Below are positions 11,651 to 23,862 of a stretch of 64,000 bases of DNA, in pieces. The stretch is from Rotaria sp. Silwood1 (lineage: Eukaryota; Rotifera; Eurotatoria; Philodinida; Philodinidae). The translations under genes and the position numbers were made by a program. Positions within the stretch are counted from its first letter, which is position 1, and every line of letters starts with the position of its first letter. The stretch spans positions 952,529 to 1,016,528 of the forward strand of contig CAJNOP010000023.1 of the NCBI GenBank assembly GCA_905250075.1. The letters run 5' to 3'. The notes under the pieces were generated by a model. The model was not told the origin of the DNA, did no database searches, and saw only the letters and a list, made by a program, of their open reading frames with translations.

Positions 11651-12670
11651 ATGATCATGGAAATTTCATGTTTTCAACTGAACGATTTACCTGATGAAAT
11701 TCTTCTGGTTATTTTAAAAAAATTGGCTAATATGGAAGTACTTTATTCTTTATTAGGTGTCAATAAACGATTAAATAAAATTGCATAAGATTCTCTTTTT
11801 ACAAATTATTTGACCTTTCTACAGTCGTCATCGAATGGTTTTGTTGATTCATTAGTTGATCCAATACTTAATCGATTTTGTTTATATATTTTATCTGAAA
11901 TTCATCAAAAAATCAAGTGATTTGCGCTTGAACCACTATCAACAGAACGTATTCTTCTTGCTACAAATTATCCTAATTTATATGGATTTAGTTTATATAA
12001 TCTTCAAGCAGAAAGAGCTATACATATTTTTACTGGTAAGGTATTTTACTTTTATTTTTCCAATCATAGACACATTAAACTTATAAGCCAAATAAATTCA
12101 TGAATAAATTTCTTATTTCAGTAAATAGATGATTACAGATTTTACCGAGTTCAAAATAATTTGTTTTTTTATTTGTATTTGTTAGTATGAAGAGAAGAAG
12201 GTTATCATCAAAAAGATCATTTTCCATAAAACTTAAGTATTAATATAAAAATAAAAAGCGTAAATATTGTCTACAATTTAAAGTTTTAAACAAATTTTTT
12301 AAAAAGAAAATATAGAATAAAATCGATGATAACGTTTATGATTGTGATATAATACAACATTTAAGATGTAATGTAAACGAATAAAGAAACAATATATATA
12401 ATCAAATAAAATATTTTTCTCAACAAATTTTTAGATGAAACTTCTGTAATTCGTACCTTTAGAAATTCAATTCAGCATTTCTTATCAACATGAATTCAAA
12501 TGAAATACAACATTTTTCAACAGATGATATTAATGAAATTGTATTTACACATATCTTTACTATGTTCAGTAATTTACAATATTTAAATTTTCGTTCATCT
12601 TCAATTTGTCATGAAAAGTTATCAATTCCTACTTCACTCTGTAATGTCGTTTCTACAAATTTGGTAGAAT
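11651..12670 (+). pseudogene. F-box protein pseudogene, bdelloid-type family
   Basis: The first exon (11651-12035) begins with an F-box: LNDLPDEILLVILKKL, then VLYSLLGVNKRLNKI. Intact proteins of this type would recruit substrates to SCF ubiquitin ligases through Skp1. The frame is broken by a TAA at 11786-11788 and a TGA at 11918-11920. The second stop lies where a Trp codon would be expected (IHQKIK-stop). Both stops are in the F-box frame, and coding resemblance continues past them (ERILLATNYPNLYGFSLYN). A 399-bp intron follows. Exon 2 starts at 12435 (DETSVIRTF) and needs a one-base frame change near 12485-12490 to continue into FTHIFTMFSNLQYLNF. Similarity ends at about 12665 in a GGGTGT simple repeat, so the C-terminal half is missing. 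The family assignment rests on recalled sequence pattern, not a search. Confidence 0.75.
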
Positions 12671-12713
12671 TGGGTGTGGGTGTGGGTGTGGTGGGTGTGA
12701 GTGTGAGTGGAAA
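12670..12713. repeat. GGGTGT/GAGTGT simple repeat
   Basis: A short tandem array of GGGTGT turning into GAGTGT units, placed exactly where the F-box pseudogene loses its similarity. It may mark the break point. Confidence 0.7.
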
Positions 12714-12877
12714 GATGATCCGAATAATCGTTTTCATTTCTATAACACTCACACCTTGAGTTCCATATTTTGGCTCCGAATCAGATAGCACTGATATGGT
12801 TCTTTGACTTATTTTCAATCGCGTAGTTCACCACCATACTTGAGACAGTTTTTTGTGCTGTCTTTGAGATGAATCTA

Positions 12878-13027
12878 GGACACTTGCCCGCCGGACAGAT
12901 GCTCACAGGACACTTGCTCGTAGGTCACTTGCTCGCGGAGGACACATGCCGGCAGCGGACACTTGCCCGCCGGACAGTTGCCCGTGCGGGGATACTTGTC
13001 CACAATTCACCAGGATACTTGCTTGGT
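12878..13027 (+). repeat. GC-rich 15-bp minisatellite, copy A
   Basis: Tandem 15-bp units of the form GGACACTTGCCCGCC with variants (GGACAGATGCTCACA, GGACACTTGCTCGTA, GGACAGTTGCCCGTG). The array stands out by its high GC content in an AT-rich region. Because 15 is divisible by 3, it reads as a pentapeptide repeat (GHLPA-like), but there is no reason to think it is translated. Copy B lies about 650 bp away in the opposite orientation. Confidence 0.8.
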
Positions 13028-13675
13028 GACGATTTAGGAACTATAAACTTATTACATTATTGAAAAATTACTGCATCTTATCAACAGAGTTATGTGAACT
13101 AGTGATATCAAACTATCCTCCAATAATCGTATGACTTCTCAAGGATCTATCAATACTTAATCCTCATGCTTGTGTTTGTGTCTGTTCGTATTCCTATCTT
13201 CCATTTCTTTCGACAAACCATTTTCTTTCTATTCTATATCGTTTTCCTCACTCATTCTACATAGCTTGGTTCTAGAGTTAGGTTGTGCACATCCGAACAT
13301 TTGGAATTCCGTTGAAAAACGACCAATCGATGATCGAAGTCGAATTAATCCAAACCTGAGTCGGGATTAGACGACTGAAATATTTGGTGAAACAACACCA
13401 ACAAATAATAGTTTTGAATATTTTGAATGAATAGTCGACAACAAATTTGGAAAAATAGTAGCACTAGCCGTTAACATCCTGGTCAAGTCGGCCAAACTTA
13501 TTTTTCTTGAACTTGATAGTCCATTTGTTAATGACCCATATTATTGTAGGTTTCCATTTCTGCATTCTACTACTTATAAGATGTATATATAACTGAGTTG
13601 ATAAAATGAATAAGATTTTGAAAGCAATGAAATTAGTCCCCTTTGTTTCGAAGAATAGTAGTGCGAATTTATTTT

Positions 13676-13783
13676 GCGGGTAAGTGTCATGCAGGCAACT
13701 GTCCGCTGCGGGCATGTGTTCTCCGCGGGCAAGTGTCCTACGAGCAACTGTCCCGCTGGCTTCTGTCCGGCGGGCAAGTGTGC
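13676..13783 (-). repeat. GC-rich 15-bp minisatellite, copy B (inverted)
   Basis: The reverse complement reads ACACTTGCCCGCCGGACAG and then the same unit variants as copy A, in the same order in part (including CGGAGAACACATGCC-type units). The two arrays are therefore related inverted copies around a 650-bp AT-rich spacer in which I see no gene. Confidence 0.75.
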
Positions 13784-14683
13784 GTATACCCTTTGAGATG
13801 TATCAGGAAATTATCTCCTTTCTTTGCCAAACTTTATGATAATAAATGAAGATTTGATTATCGCTCTGATACAGAAGTATAAGATGGTTAAACAATTTTA
13901 CATGTTTTCTTCCGAATTTCCTATTATTTTGTTTCGAATTAATTAAATAGTTGAAGTCAAAAAAAATAGCTCAATCTTTCATACATGAACAATTTCAGAT
14001 TAAAAAAGAATTCTAATTTTTATCCTGTTAGAAAGAGTGGAGAAAATGAAACTATGAAATCCTGCAAGTCATTTAAAAAAAAACAGTGAAAATCTTTGTT
14101 TTTCGTGGTAGTTTTAATTGTATTAAATTTGATTAATGAAGACATATTGTCTGATAAAACAATTATCCCTAGATATATGTTTACAAATCATCATCAAATC
14201 GAGAATCAGCAAATATAATCGTGAGTTTCGCTCGCGATTGAGGGTTTTCTTTTCTACAAAACAAAGTTGCAGAATGACATCTTATTTCACAAATATAACT
14301 ACGTAAATTTGATTTTTAAAATAGAAAATAGTTCAATTACTTTATAATTAATAGGAGTGTTTTCTTGACAAGTAATATTTCTCTCAACATACAAAATTTC
14401 AACGATCAAAAACATTCTTCAATATTTCATCAGAACATATCAAATTACTTTTGTTTTTTTTTTTTTTTTATTGTAAAAGAAATTAAAATCATTTCTGTGT
14501 CATTATTTAAAGCCATGAAAAAAAAATGAGGAAAAAAATACATTTGTTTTTTATATGTAAAAACATACACAAAAGACAACAATACAATACATTTAGAGAA
14601 ATATTCAAAGCCATATGTCCACATTGAATTAATCTTAGGAATGAATATTTTTTTTTGCACATAATTTTGTTATCTTATATGTA
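13784..14683. other. Region downstream of PPEF
   Basis: AT-rich DNA with poly-T runs. It would contain the 3' untranslated region of the minus-strand phosphatase gene, whose stop codon is at 14684-14686. Nothing else is recognised. Confidence 0.35.
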
Positions 14684-17600
14684 TTATACACGTATTTCTT
14701 GAATAACTGTTCCATTTAATCCAGAAGATTTATTTTTAGTATAACTTTTCTTTGTTGAACTTGGATTTTTTTTCACGTTCACAATTCGAAAACTTTCTGT
14801 AATTAGAAATGAATTAATTGAAATGATAAAAATAAATACTATTTCTATATTGAGTCACACTTGTAAATAAAAATAATTATTTGTCTCAATATCTCAACAA
14901 CTTATAGAACTAAAAGCAGTTCGATCAACTTGCATGGTACAATATGTTTATAAAGTTGTCAATTGATTTTTGAATATAAAACATGAGTTGAGCAATAGAA
15001 TTCTTTTTTGTTCAAAGATTATGACATACTGCTTAAAAATAAATATTTGTACAAAACATACTTCTGAATGTATCAACGAATACTTATGAAAACCTTCTCC
15101 CTTCAAAAAGAAAAATCAATATCCGTTAACAAAACAAAAATTAAGCTGATTGCATAAAATGATAGCTTGATTTCTGATCTTTCATAAATGACATGTTTGT
15201 TTTATTTGATACCTCTTTCTTCGCCAACATTTGTGATGATATCTGTCATCATCACTGAAACAATATGTTATTTGCAATAAAAAAAAAAACGGAAAATGTT
15301 TTTCGCTTCATTGTAGCTGATTGCTTGTTTTTCTTTTTTTTAAAATAGCATGCCAAGATAAAGGGCATAACAGAAGCTTTATTACTAGTACATGAAATCG
15401 TACTTCTAGTGTTATAATTAGAGAACTATGTTTCGAGACATCTAACTTTTATATCCTTAAAAAAATGAGCTTTGCCGTGTTCTACATTCTGACATATACT
15501 TAAAAAAATTTAAATTTATAGAATGAAGAGCCGCATAGAATTTTAAATCATGGAATGGCCTATTTTGAACCCTTGTTTGTTGAATATCTTGCGAATGCAT
15601 CATGAATTTAGAGTTGAAAATTATACTATTTCAAGAAAATCCGTCAACATCATTTTACGTTGTTGTTAGTTAGTTGGAATATACCGAACATTGTGTGAGA
15701 GGTGTATCACTTTCTTATTAAAAGCCTAAAGAAAATTTTCTTTGTGTATGATCTGACAGTAAATACAATGTTCTACATTTTTCTGATATTTCATCATTCT
15801 TCAACTAACATTATAATAATCAAATTTCGACAAGAGCGATTTATTATATGTGACGGAACTGTCTTTGTTCTTTTTTTTTCTTTTTCTTGTCTGTTCTAAT
15901 CCCTAGTCGTCTATACATATTAGCATATAGAAAAAATAGGGGTGATGAAGCAAAAAAATAAAAATCGAAAAACAAATTTTCCAAATGGTAATTTTATTAA
16001 ATGTTCGAAATAATCGTCCTTGTTATATACACTCAATTGCATTCGTTGAATCCATTTATCGAACGTTTTTTTTCTTCTAGTAATCTTCTTTATTCAAAGA
16101 ATTCAGGAGTTTGTTAATAGTACCATACAATCATTACGGATCGTTTTGATCGCTTATATTTGATTTGATTAAGTTGAATAACTAAAAATCACATGATGCC
16201 CGATCCGAAGAATTGCCTGAGTAAAACTTGATGAACTTGCTTCTCGATTTCTTTTTTTTTATGAGACGAGAAGAAAAATATTAAGAAGAAGAAATACATC
16301 AGAGAGGCATTATGTAATCTAATATTACCGTCGCCTATAATAACAAAGAGCTCTTATCCAAGCTTTATTATTGTAATATTCGTTGAAGGACGATCAAATA
16401 TCAGAGAAATATCGACTATGTTGTTTACTATCAGATCATCCAGAAAGAAAACTTTTTATAAAGAAATAAAATACTTTCACCACTAATTGTAATATAGAAC
16501 ACTAAAATTTCAAGGTTAAGATGTCTGTTAGATAATGATTCGATATAAACTAAGTTAGTATGTTGTGTAGCACATAAAAATAATAAGAACAAAAGTGAAT
16601 TTGAACTCTAATTTTATATTTCTAAATTTAATGATAAATTTCAAACAATAACTTACCCAGAAATTCATTAAAATCAATTTTTCCATTTTTATCAAAATCC
16701 ATAGCAGATGTCAATTCTTCAACATATGCTTCATTAACATCACCAGTACCATTTTCACCATAGAGAATAAGTTTAATAATATCAGCAAATTCATTACGAC
16801 TTATAAAACCTAAGAAAATAAATTTTTATGAATTAGAAAAAAAAAATGTATATAGCAAACCTGAATGATTATAATCAATTAAATTAAATAAGGCTAAAAG
16901 CATATCTTTCCACATATATAAATCTTCCATAATACCGGCATTGGACTAAAAAATGAGAACAAAAAACAAAGAATGCATTTAAAATAATTAATCAATTGAA
17001 TACCATTTGATATTTAGAATTATCTAAAATATAATCAGTAAACATAGTTTTATATAAAATTCCTTTTTCATCTTCTTGAACTAATTTTGATCGTAATATG
17101 AGCCATGGTAAATCCACTTGAAGAACATCAGACATAATATCAGCCCATGTAGTTAAAGGCAAGTGATCTATTTATAAAAAAAAATAATACATTCTGAAAA
17201 ACAAAAAAGTTTCATACAAAAAAAATAAGCATTACCAGTTTTATTTTTGTCTCCTTTTTCAAATCGTTTAAGTAGTGAAGTTTTATTAGTCATAATTTTT
17301 TCAATTAATGAACGATAAACTGGATCTTCGAATAATGTGACTCTTAAAAATAAAACGAAGAGAATTTGAAATGATTTGACTTTTTTAAAAGTCTAATCAT
17401 CGAATATCTTACTGTTTACTAAAACTTAATTTTTCCATTTCAACGGCTTCAGTTTTAAAAGAAATAATCCATGGTTCTTCTTCATTAAAATCCCTAAAAA
17501 GTGACTTTGTATAAGAAGATTCAGTTTTCGTTTTTTTTTTTAATAAAAACAAACCATCGTACAACAGCACCCCAATTAGAACCACCACAATAATTTGATG

Positions 17601-20600
17601 CACTAAAGACAGTTAGAACTTTACCATCATGTACATATTCATAACCATCTTGTTTCACTTGATGAGAACGTATTAACATAGATAAATTGTATTTTTTAAG
17701 AAATTGTTGAGTTATATCCGAACCAAAAAAACAAGCCATTTTTCGATCTTCATTTTTTCGACAACCTTTACGACCACGAGGATCTGGATCACTCCAAAAT
17801 AAATCTATTTATTCAATAAAAGAAAGAAATCGTATGAATATGTCGGCTTAACTCCTTTTACACAACAATTAATAAAAGTAAATTCAACAAGAAATGGCCT
17901 ATGTTGTTAATAATACATCAAATTAAAACTTACTCAAAATGAAGTTTCTGATAGTTCTTCTTGTATAATTCTCTCAATTAATTCATTTCATAGCGACTGA
18001 TTTTCTATCATCCTTTCAATTGTATTTTTTCTTACATGTATCAACTCGTCAGATATACAAAGAAATTCCATGATGTTAACGGAACTAATCTTCAATTAAT
18101 TCTCACTTATATAGATAAATTCAATATGTTATTGGAACTCAATGTCTCTGTCACACTTATTCATTAACCTTAGTATTCTTGTTTCATCGACGAAATCATT
18201 TTGCCAATAGGGAATCGATCATAACTACTAATAGATAAATAACTTGAATATCTACATGTCATGTTAAAATCAACTAGACTGACATATTTTTTTATTGATG
18301 ATAGGTAGATTACTCGACATATTTGAAATGTATTTTGTTTTATTTCAATGAAATTATTCTGAAAATCTTCTTGCTTGTTTGCAATAAATCCATTTGAGAA
18401 TATATTGTTCTTGGTTTTAGAAATAAAACCCAAGAAAAAATATCAATTCATTTAATTTACATAGCGTGCAGAAATTCCAATATTTAATCGTGTAGTTATT
18501 TATGTCTCATCGTGTATATGTTTGGATTATGTTTAAAATACACTAAACTTTCAAGCAGAAAAAACTAGCTTATAATAACGATTTCCGAAATTTTAGAGTC
18601 TATTTTAGCATCTATCCTATTGAACAAGCAAAGTGTACCTTCAACTTCATGATAAGATAAATTAAGAGTACAATTTTATACTTCGTGGTTAATAATATTT
18701 AATATGATGATTGAGGAAAAATGTTACTATTTTAACTCGTGCATTGAGTGAAGCAGAAAATTGATCTCTATTTTATCTCTATAGGTTTAGCTGCAAGTAA
18801 ATAATAAATAATATACAGTCATGATTAATATACTAGAAAACATGTCTATTTTGTATTACTATAGAAAATATATTGAATAAAATACCCAGCAAAAACCTTA
18901 TGGTAGGGACATAATAATATAAGAAGGATTAAATATTTAGAAAGAAACAATTGATTTCATACAGTATTTACATAAGTATATTCTGAAAAATATTTCTTTT
19001 TCATTTATTTTCGCCTGAAAGATAGGAAATATATCAAAAACAGAAATTTTATATACATAACAAAGAATAATTGAATCAATGCGGTTTCTTTTTTCTATAG
19101 ATATTATTTCAAAGGGAATATTAAGTGATCGTTCTTCAATAGGCGACTTTTTTTTTCAAAGAGTATTTCAAAGAAAACCAAAAAATAATCATTCATCAAG
19201 TTTAATACTAAATATTTCCTAACAAAAAATAAATTCAAAATAAACTCCTCATTCAAAAATCGCATTAACCTATAAATTATACCTTGCATTTGATGATATT
19301 CATCATCTTCTTCTTCGGTTAATCTTTTCCCACCAGTTTTAGATTGTGGTGATACTTCTATTGAAACATCTGAAATAAGGAAAAAAAACAGCTCTACTCT
19401 TTTTAAATATCTATTAATTTTTTCTTGAAGCATACATCTATTTCTTGATAAATGATTTAGTTTTTTTAAATTAATTTTATCTGATATTCCACCATGCATT
19501 ATAATTATTTTACATTTTCCAGCATCAACATAAGAATAAAGTGGTAACCAACTGAATATATCTTTAAATAGATCAATTAATGGTGCTTTACGTGTCTAAA
19601 TATAATTAATTAATAGATTTTTTTTTTTATATATTCAAAAGTAAAACAAAAAAGAATTCATGATAACTAACTCGATATTTTTGATTAACTTCATTATAAA
19701 AACCATATCGAACAGTAACCATAATATCTTCATGATTACCTATTTAGTTTTCCGAATCAAAAATATTAATATTTGAACAAACAAAATCAAAGTTAAATAA
19801 TACCTCGATTAAGAAATACTGAACTTGGATAAAGTATAAGTGCAACGAGAAGTAAAAGTAAAACTTCAATTGAATTTCGACCTCGATCAACAAAATCTCC
19901 ATTAAATACATATGCATTGTCAATTGAAGGGAGTCCATTCTATTTAATAAATTTTCAAAAAAAAACAAAGAATTGTTTTTGTTTTTAATACGAAAAATAA
20001 TTATAAAATAAATTTTTCTACCGAATTAAATATATGTAATAAATCAGCTAATTGTCCATGTAGATCACCAACAACAAATACATGTTGTAAATGAGATAGA
20101 TCAATATGATTAAAATTTGGTAAAGTTTTAAGAATAGTACGTGCTTGATGAAGAATTTCACAGACATATTTTTCATGTAAAATCTGAGAGAAAAACAAAA
20201 AAGAAACAACTTTTTTTATAGAAAAATAAAAGATAAAAATCAAAATTGTTGACAGATGGTGATTTATATCTCTCATATTCAGTGCACTTGATAGAAAAAA
20301 AAGAGATTAATAAAGGATAGCAGAAAATTATTCTTGACAATGTGTTCAATTAATAGAAAAAATATTGAAGTAAAATAACATTATTTACTTTAAGATTACG
20401 ATAATTATATATAAAAATATAAGAAAATGATTCTTTTTCTTTGGGATATTTTGTTTTTAGGTCATTATAGCTAAACATGCTAACTAAATCGTAGTATGAA
20501 TACTTATAATTATTCGAATTATTCAAGAAATTTTTTTAGCTAAGTTCAACAAAAAATTGATAAAAATTATAATAATTTGACAGTATTTATTATTAATCAT

Positions 20601-21529
20601 CGTTATTTTTCATTCTCTTTTGTTTTTTTAAATATAAATAATTGTGTATAAATGAAACAAAGAAAAATATTGAATAGTTTCTACATACTTGACCACGTTG
20701 AAAAGCTTCAATTAAATCAACAAATATTTTTCGTGTAATAGGCCCTTCTATATCTGAACAAAAAAAAAACAAAATTTATTTATTTTTAATTAATTAATTT
20801 TCAAAAATACATTACGTGGTCCTTGATAAGTTGATTCAACTCGAATATTCTCTGGGTTGGTTAATCTTAAAAGTTCTTTTTCTTCTAGACAAAAATAAAA
20901 AAACACAACAACATCCAATCTATTGTGTTATCCTTCAGGAAATTAAAAGTTTTCTATGATACCTTACCGACAGGTAATCCAGCTTTCTGAAGTAATTTAG
21001 TGACAGACGGTGAAAGAATATTAGATGCTTTGAGTAACTTTTCAAACATATCTTTGAGCTAAAACAATTTGATAATAATCATCAAATAGAAATATATTGT
21101 GTTTTACTTTAGCTTCAGTTTGTTCACTACAATATTCAAGTTTTTCATGTATTTGCCATGCAGCTTGTTTTTTTAGTTTAAGTCGAGCTTGATGTTTACG
21201 AAATGCTGCTTGAATTTTTGATGCTGATCTATCAACTAAAATTTCAAAAAAAGAAAAAAAAATATGTATTTATTTTCTTTTGATATTTTATTGTTTTTCT
21301 ATATGAATATATATTGACCTGGTGATGTTCCTAATTTAGACACCATTTTCATTTTATCTGCTCTATCCGACATGGCTGCCACTTGAGGAACAATCTAAGT
21401 AGAAAGAAATTTTATCTTAATATAAGCAAATCTAATTGATGAAAAAAAAACTTTATAATTTGTATTAACACAATTAGCGTCATCTTGAAATACTAAATGA
21501 GAAAGTCGACTCTTAGCTTCGTGCCACAT
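14684..21529 (-). CDS. PPEF: Serine/threonine phosphatase with EF-hands (PPEF/rdgC), 18 exons, 690 aa
   Basis: A Ca2+-regulated protein phosphatase; the fly orthologue rdgC dephosphorylates rhodopsin. Exons in transcript order: 21452-21529, 21319-21394, 21108-21235, 20968-21058, 20816-20884, 20689-20753, 20022-20183, 19804-19939, 19672-19739, 19436-19595, 19283-19369, 17555-17804, 17413-17493, 17236-17342, 17004-17167, 16861-16945, 16657-16809 and 14684-14796 (2,073 nt, all phases fit). Domains: a calmodulin-binding IQ motif at about 58-70 ([12 protein letters not shown]); the PPP catalytic motifs GDLHGQ (208-213), GDFVDRG (237-243), GNHED (269-273), HGGIS (from His325) and RSH (His422); and two EF-hands at 598-609 (DYNHSGFISRNE) and 640-651 ([12 protein letters not shown]), with ligand residues in place. 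NEFLESFRIV after the second EF-hand matches the family. Length is close to vertebrate PPEF1/2. Exon 10 uses the donor T|GTATGC at 19435, because the longer open frame does not join in phase. Introns 11 and 17 are long (1.48 and 1.85 kb). Confidence 0.95.
14797..16656 (-). other. Long last intron of PPEF
   Basis: An 1,860-bp intron separating the second EF-hand from the 37-codon C-terminal exon. The join is supported by phase and by the FLE-SFRIV continuity seen in the family. Nothing is recognised inside. Confidence 0.6.
17805..19282 (-). other. Long intron 11 of PPEF
   Basis: A 1,478-bp intron inside the catalytic domain, many times longer than most others in this gene. It is AT-rich, and I found no coding exon, transposon ends or RNA gene in it. 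Confidence 0.6.
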
Positions 21530-22615
21530 GTTGCTATTCGTACGTTTTTTTATTAATATTCAAAGTAATAAGAAAACATATCTCTACGTATCGATTATCA
21601 TATTTTTTTTCTATTCTTTTTCTCATCGTTTTTCGATAAATTTCTTGTAAAAAAAAGAAAGATTCATTCATTCGAATATGGCGCCTGATGGCCTTCATCA
21701 ATATTTGTTTCTATTAAATCTAATCTGTTCATCGATTTTTCCTTTTTATCTCTTGTCATAGTTCATCTATTGATTCATTTATATTGAACATTTATTGTAC
21801 GACATGATGTATTCAAAATTGATTTATTTAATAACATTCTTCTATAATTGGTTGTTATTGTTTAGTTGCAAATTCTAATCAACATAAACATAATAATCAT
21901 TTCTTAAAAAATAATGGTGAATCAACATCAGTATACAAAAGAAAAAAGATAAAAATGATAAACCAATTTTACAAGACCAACAAATTTCATTTTTTGTTTT
22001 TATTTTTCCATGAAAACAGAAAAGAAAAACAGTACGTCCCAAGTAATATAATAGAAGGTCATCATGCAACAAACATTATCTCAAGAGTACTGTATGATAT
22101 ATACAGATATAATCAACTGTCAATAGGACATAGATGAATTGATCCGACAATGGACAAAATGAAGAAGAATACTATTATATCTAAGCAGTCAAAGTACCGA
22201 AAGAAAAGATCTGATTAGATATGAATGCTTACCTGTGCTAATACTGGATGGTTCATGCTGTGTTGTTGTTGTTGTTGTTGTTTCTTTTACACGTGTACGT
22301 CGATGATGACAGAACAAAAATGAAATTTCATAAGCTTTTTTTTTTCTTCACGTTTTTTTTCTTTACTCTAACGCATTTATCTTGTCTTCCGTTCAAGGTT
22401 AAATTTTTACCAAATATATATCTAACGAACCGTTAGATTACAAATAGGAAAAGAATCTTAAAACAACCAAAACAACTATATGCATATGGCATAGAAAATG
22501 AAAACCAATTTCTACTAGGTTTTATTATTAGTTTTTTTTTTGGTATATAAGCAATACCAACCAGGAGATGAGAATCCGAGAGAAGTAATAAATGAGACAG
22601 AGACATAGAGACGTA

Positions 22616-22634
22616 GAGAGAGAGAGAGAGACAG
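22616..22634. repeat. (GA)n microsatellite
   Basis: A short uninterrupted GA run inside a 200-bp purine-rich tract upstream of PPEF. Confidence 0.8.
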
Positions 22635-23225
22635 AAACAGAGGAAGAACTGACAGTCTTTTACAACTCATTCCCCTTCCTTCTCTTCTTAATCAAGTGAC
22701 GCGAAAAGAACAGAGAGCGAGAGAGAACATGATGCTTAGATTACGCGAACGCATAGAGCCGATTTTCATCTAACTTACACAGTATTACATATATACAACG
22801 AAGCTAAACCTTATAGTTATATAGAAAAGTCAACGTCAGCAATAAAGAAAAATCCTACTAGGCAGCGAAAATAGCCTAGCCCGAAACAATTCCGCTTTTC
22901 TTTCTTGCATGATAGCTCATCCAATGGGTGTCTAAACGGATGTGAATCACCCCCCAGATGCATATATAAAGAGAAAATAGTGTTTCCTTTTTTTTCTTCT
23001 GTTTCTGCTATGATCCATTATTCAATTTTTATTTATGCGTTATAAAGTGCACAATTATTTTGACAGCGATACAAAACAAAAGAGAAATATCTTTTTACAC
23101 ATATTTACATTTGAATAATATCAAATAAAAAAATAATTTTTGGGTTTGTGGATTATATTTAGCCTATTGTTTTTTTCTTTATAATAATAATCATTCTTTA
23201 TTTATAACGAATAATGACATGTTTG

Positions 23226-23247
23226 TCATCATCATCATCATCATCAT
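23226..23247. repeat. (ATC)n microsatellite
   Basis: Seven or so tandem CAT/ATC triplets. Confidence 0.8.
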
Positions 23248-23369
23248 GACTTGAACTGTGACTACTGTTACTAGACGAAAAAATATTGCTTGATGATAAA
23301 GTGAATGAAATGAACTATAATTAGAACGATTTAAGATTGAATCAAATAATTATTTTCCATTATCTTTAT

Positions 23370-23862
23370 TATCCTTTGTCTTCTTCTTTTTCTTTCAAAT
23401 TGAATTTGATGTAATTGAGCCATTGTTTGCCTGAAATACAATAGAAAAGGGAGATTTTTCTACAGAAAAAGAAAAAGTAAAGAGTACGTCTTTCTTTTCT
23501 CCTCCGCATCTTCTTGATTTTGTCATAATTATTTGAAAAAATTTTCCATTAGTTATGAACGTAATAGCTGTTCAATATAATGTCTTTTAACATGTACATT
23601 CAATTTGCAACAATTTTTTTGACATTGTTCATTTCTACTTCTCTGTTCCGACGTAAAATAATATACAAGCTTTTATTTATGCCTTAATACAAGTTTTTAA
23701 TAAATAATAATGTTTGTTTTTCTTTGTAGAAACTATTTGCATATTTTATTAACCTTATACATTTGAAAATTAATTAATATTCTCTATTTGTTCGATACAT
23801 ACCTTGAGAGCCGCTTTGTTCACCCAAACTGTCTTACAAATAATCTATTTCAAAAAGGTTAA
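23370..23862 (-). other. Possible terminal exons of an unidentified minus-strand gene
   Basis: Two exon-like blocks are joined by good splice signals. The upstream block ends GGCTCTCAAG before GTATGT, at about 23804. The downstream block starts after TTTCAG at about 23430. Two frames stay open across the join: one reads CKTVWVNKAALK then ANNGSITSNSI-stop, the other SGSQGKQWLNYIKFN and ends in a Lys/Glu/Asp-rich tail. I recognise neither, and no further upstream exon was found. This is a weak call. Confidence 0.2.

Noticed and set aside
12869-13063. Pentapeptide-repeat protein encoded by minisatellite copy A
   Set aside because: The frame exists only because the repeat unit is 15 bp. It has no flanking coding sequence and also occurs in the inverted copy.
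19104-19499. Longer open frame through the PPEF exon at 19436-19595
   Set aside because: Reading through 19370-19435 gives no family similarity and ends out of phase. The T|GTATGC donor joins correctly to the next exon.
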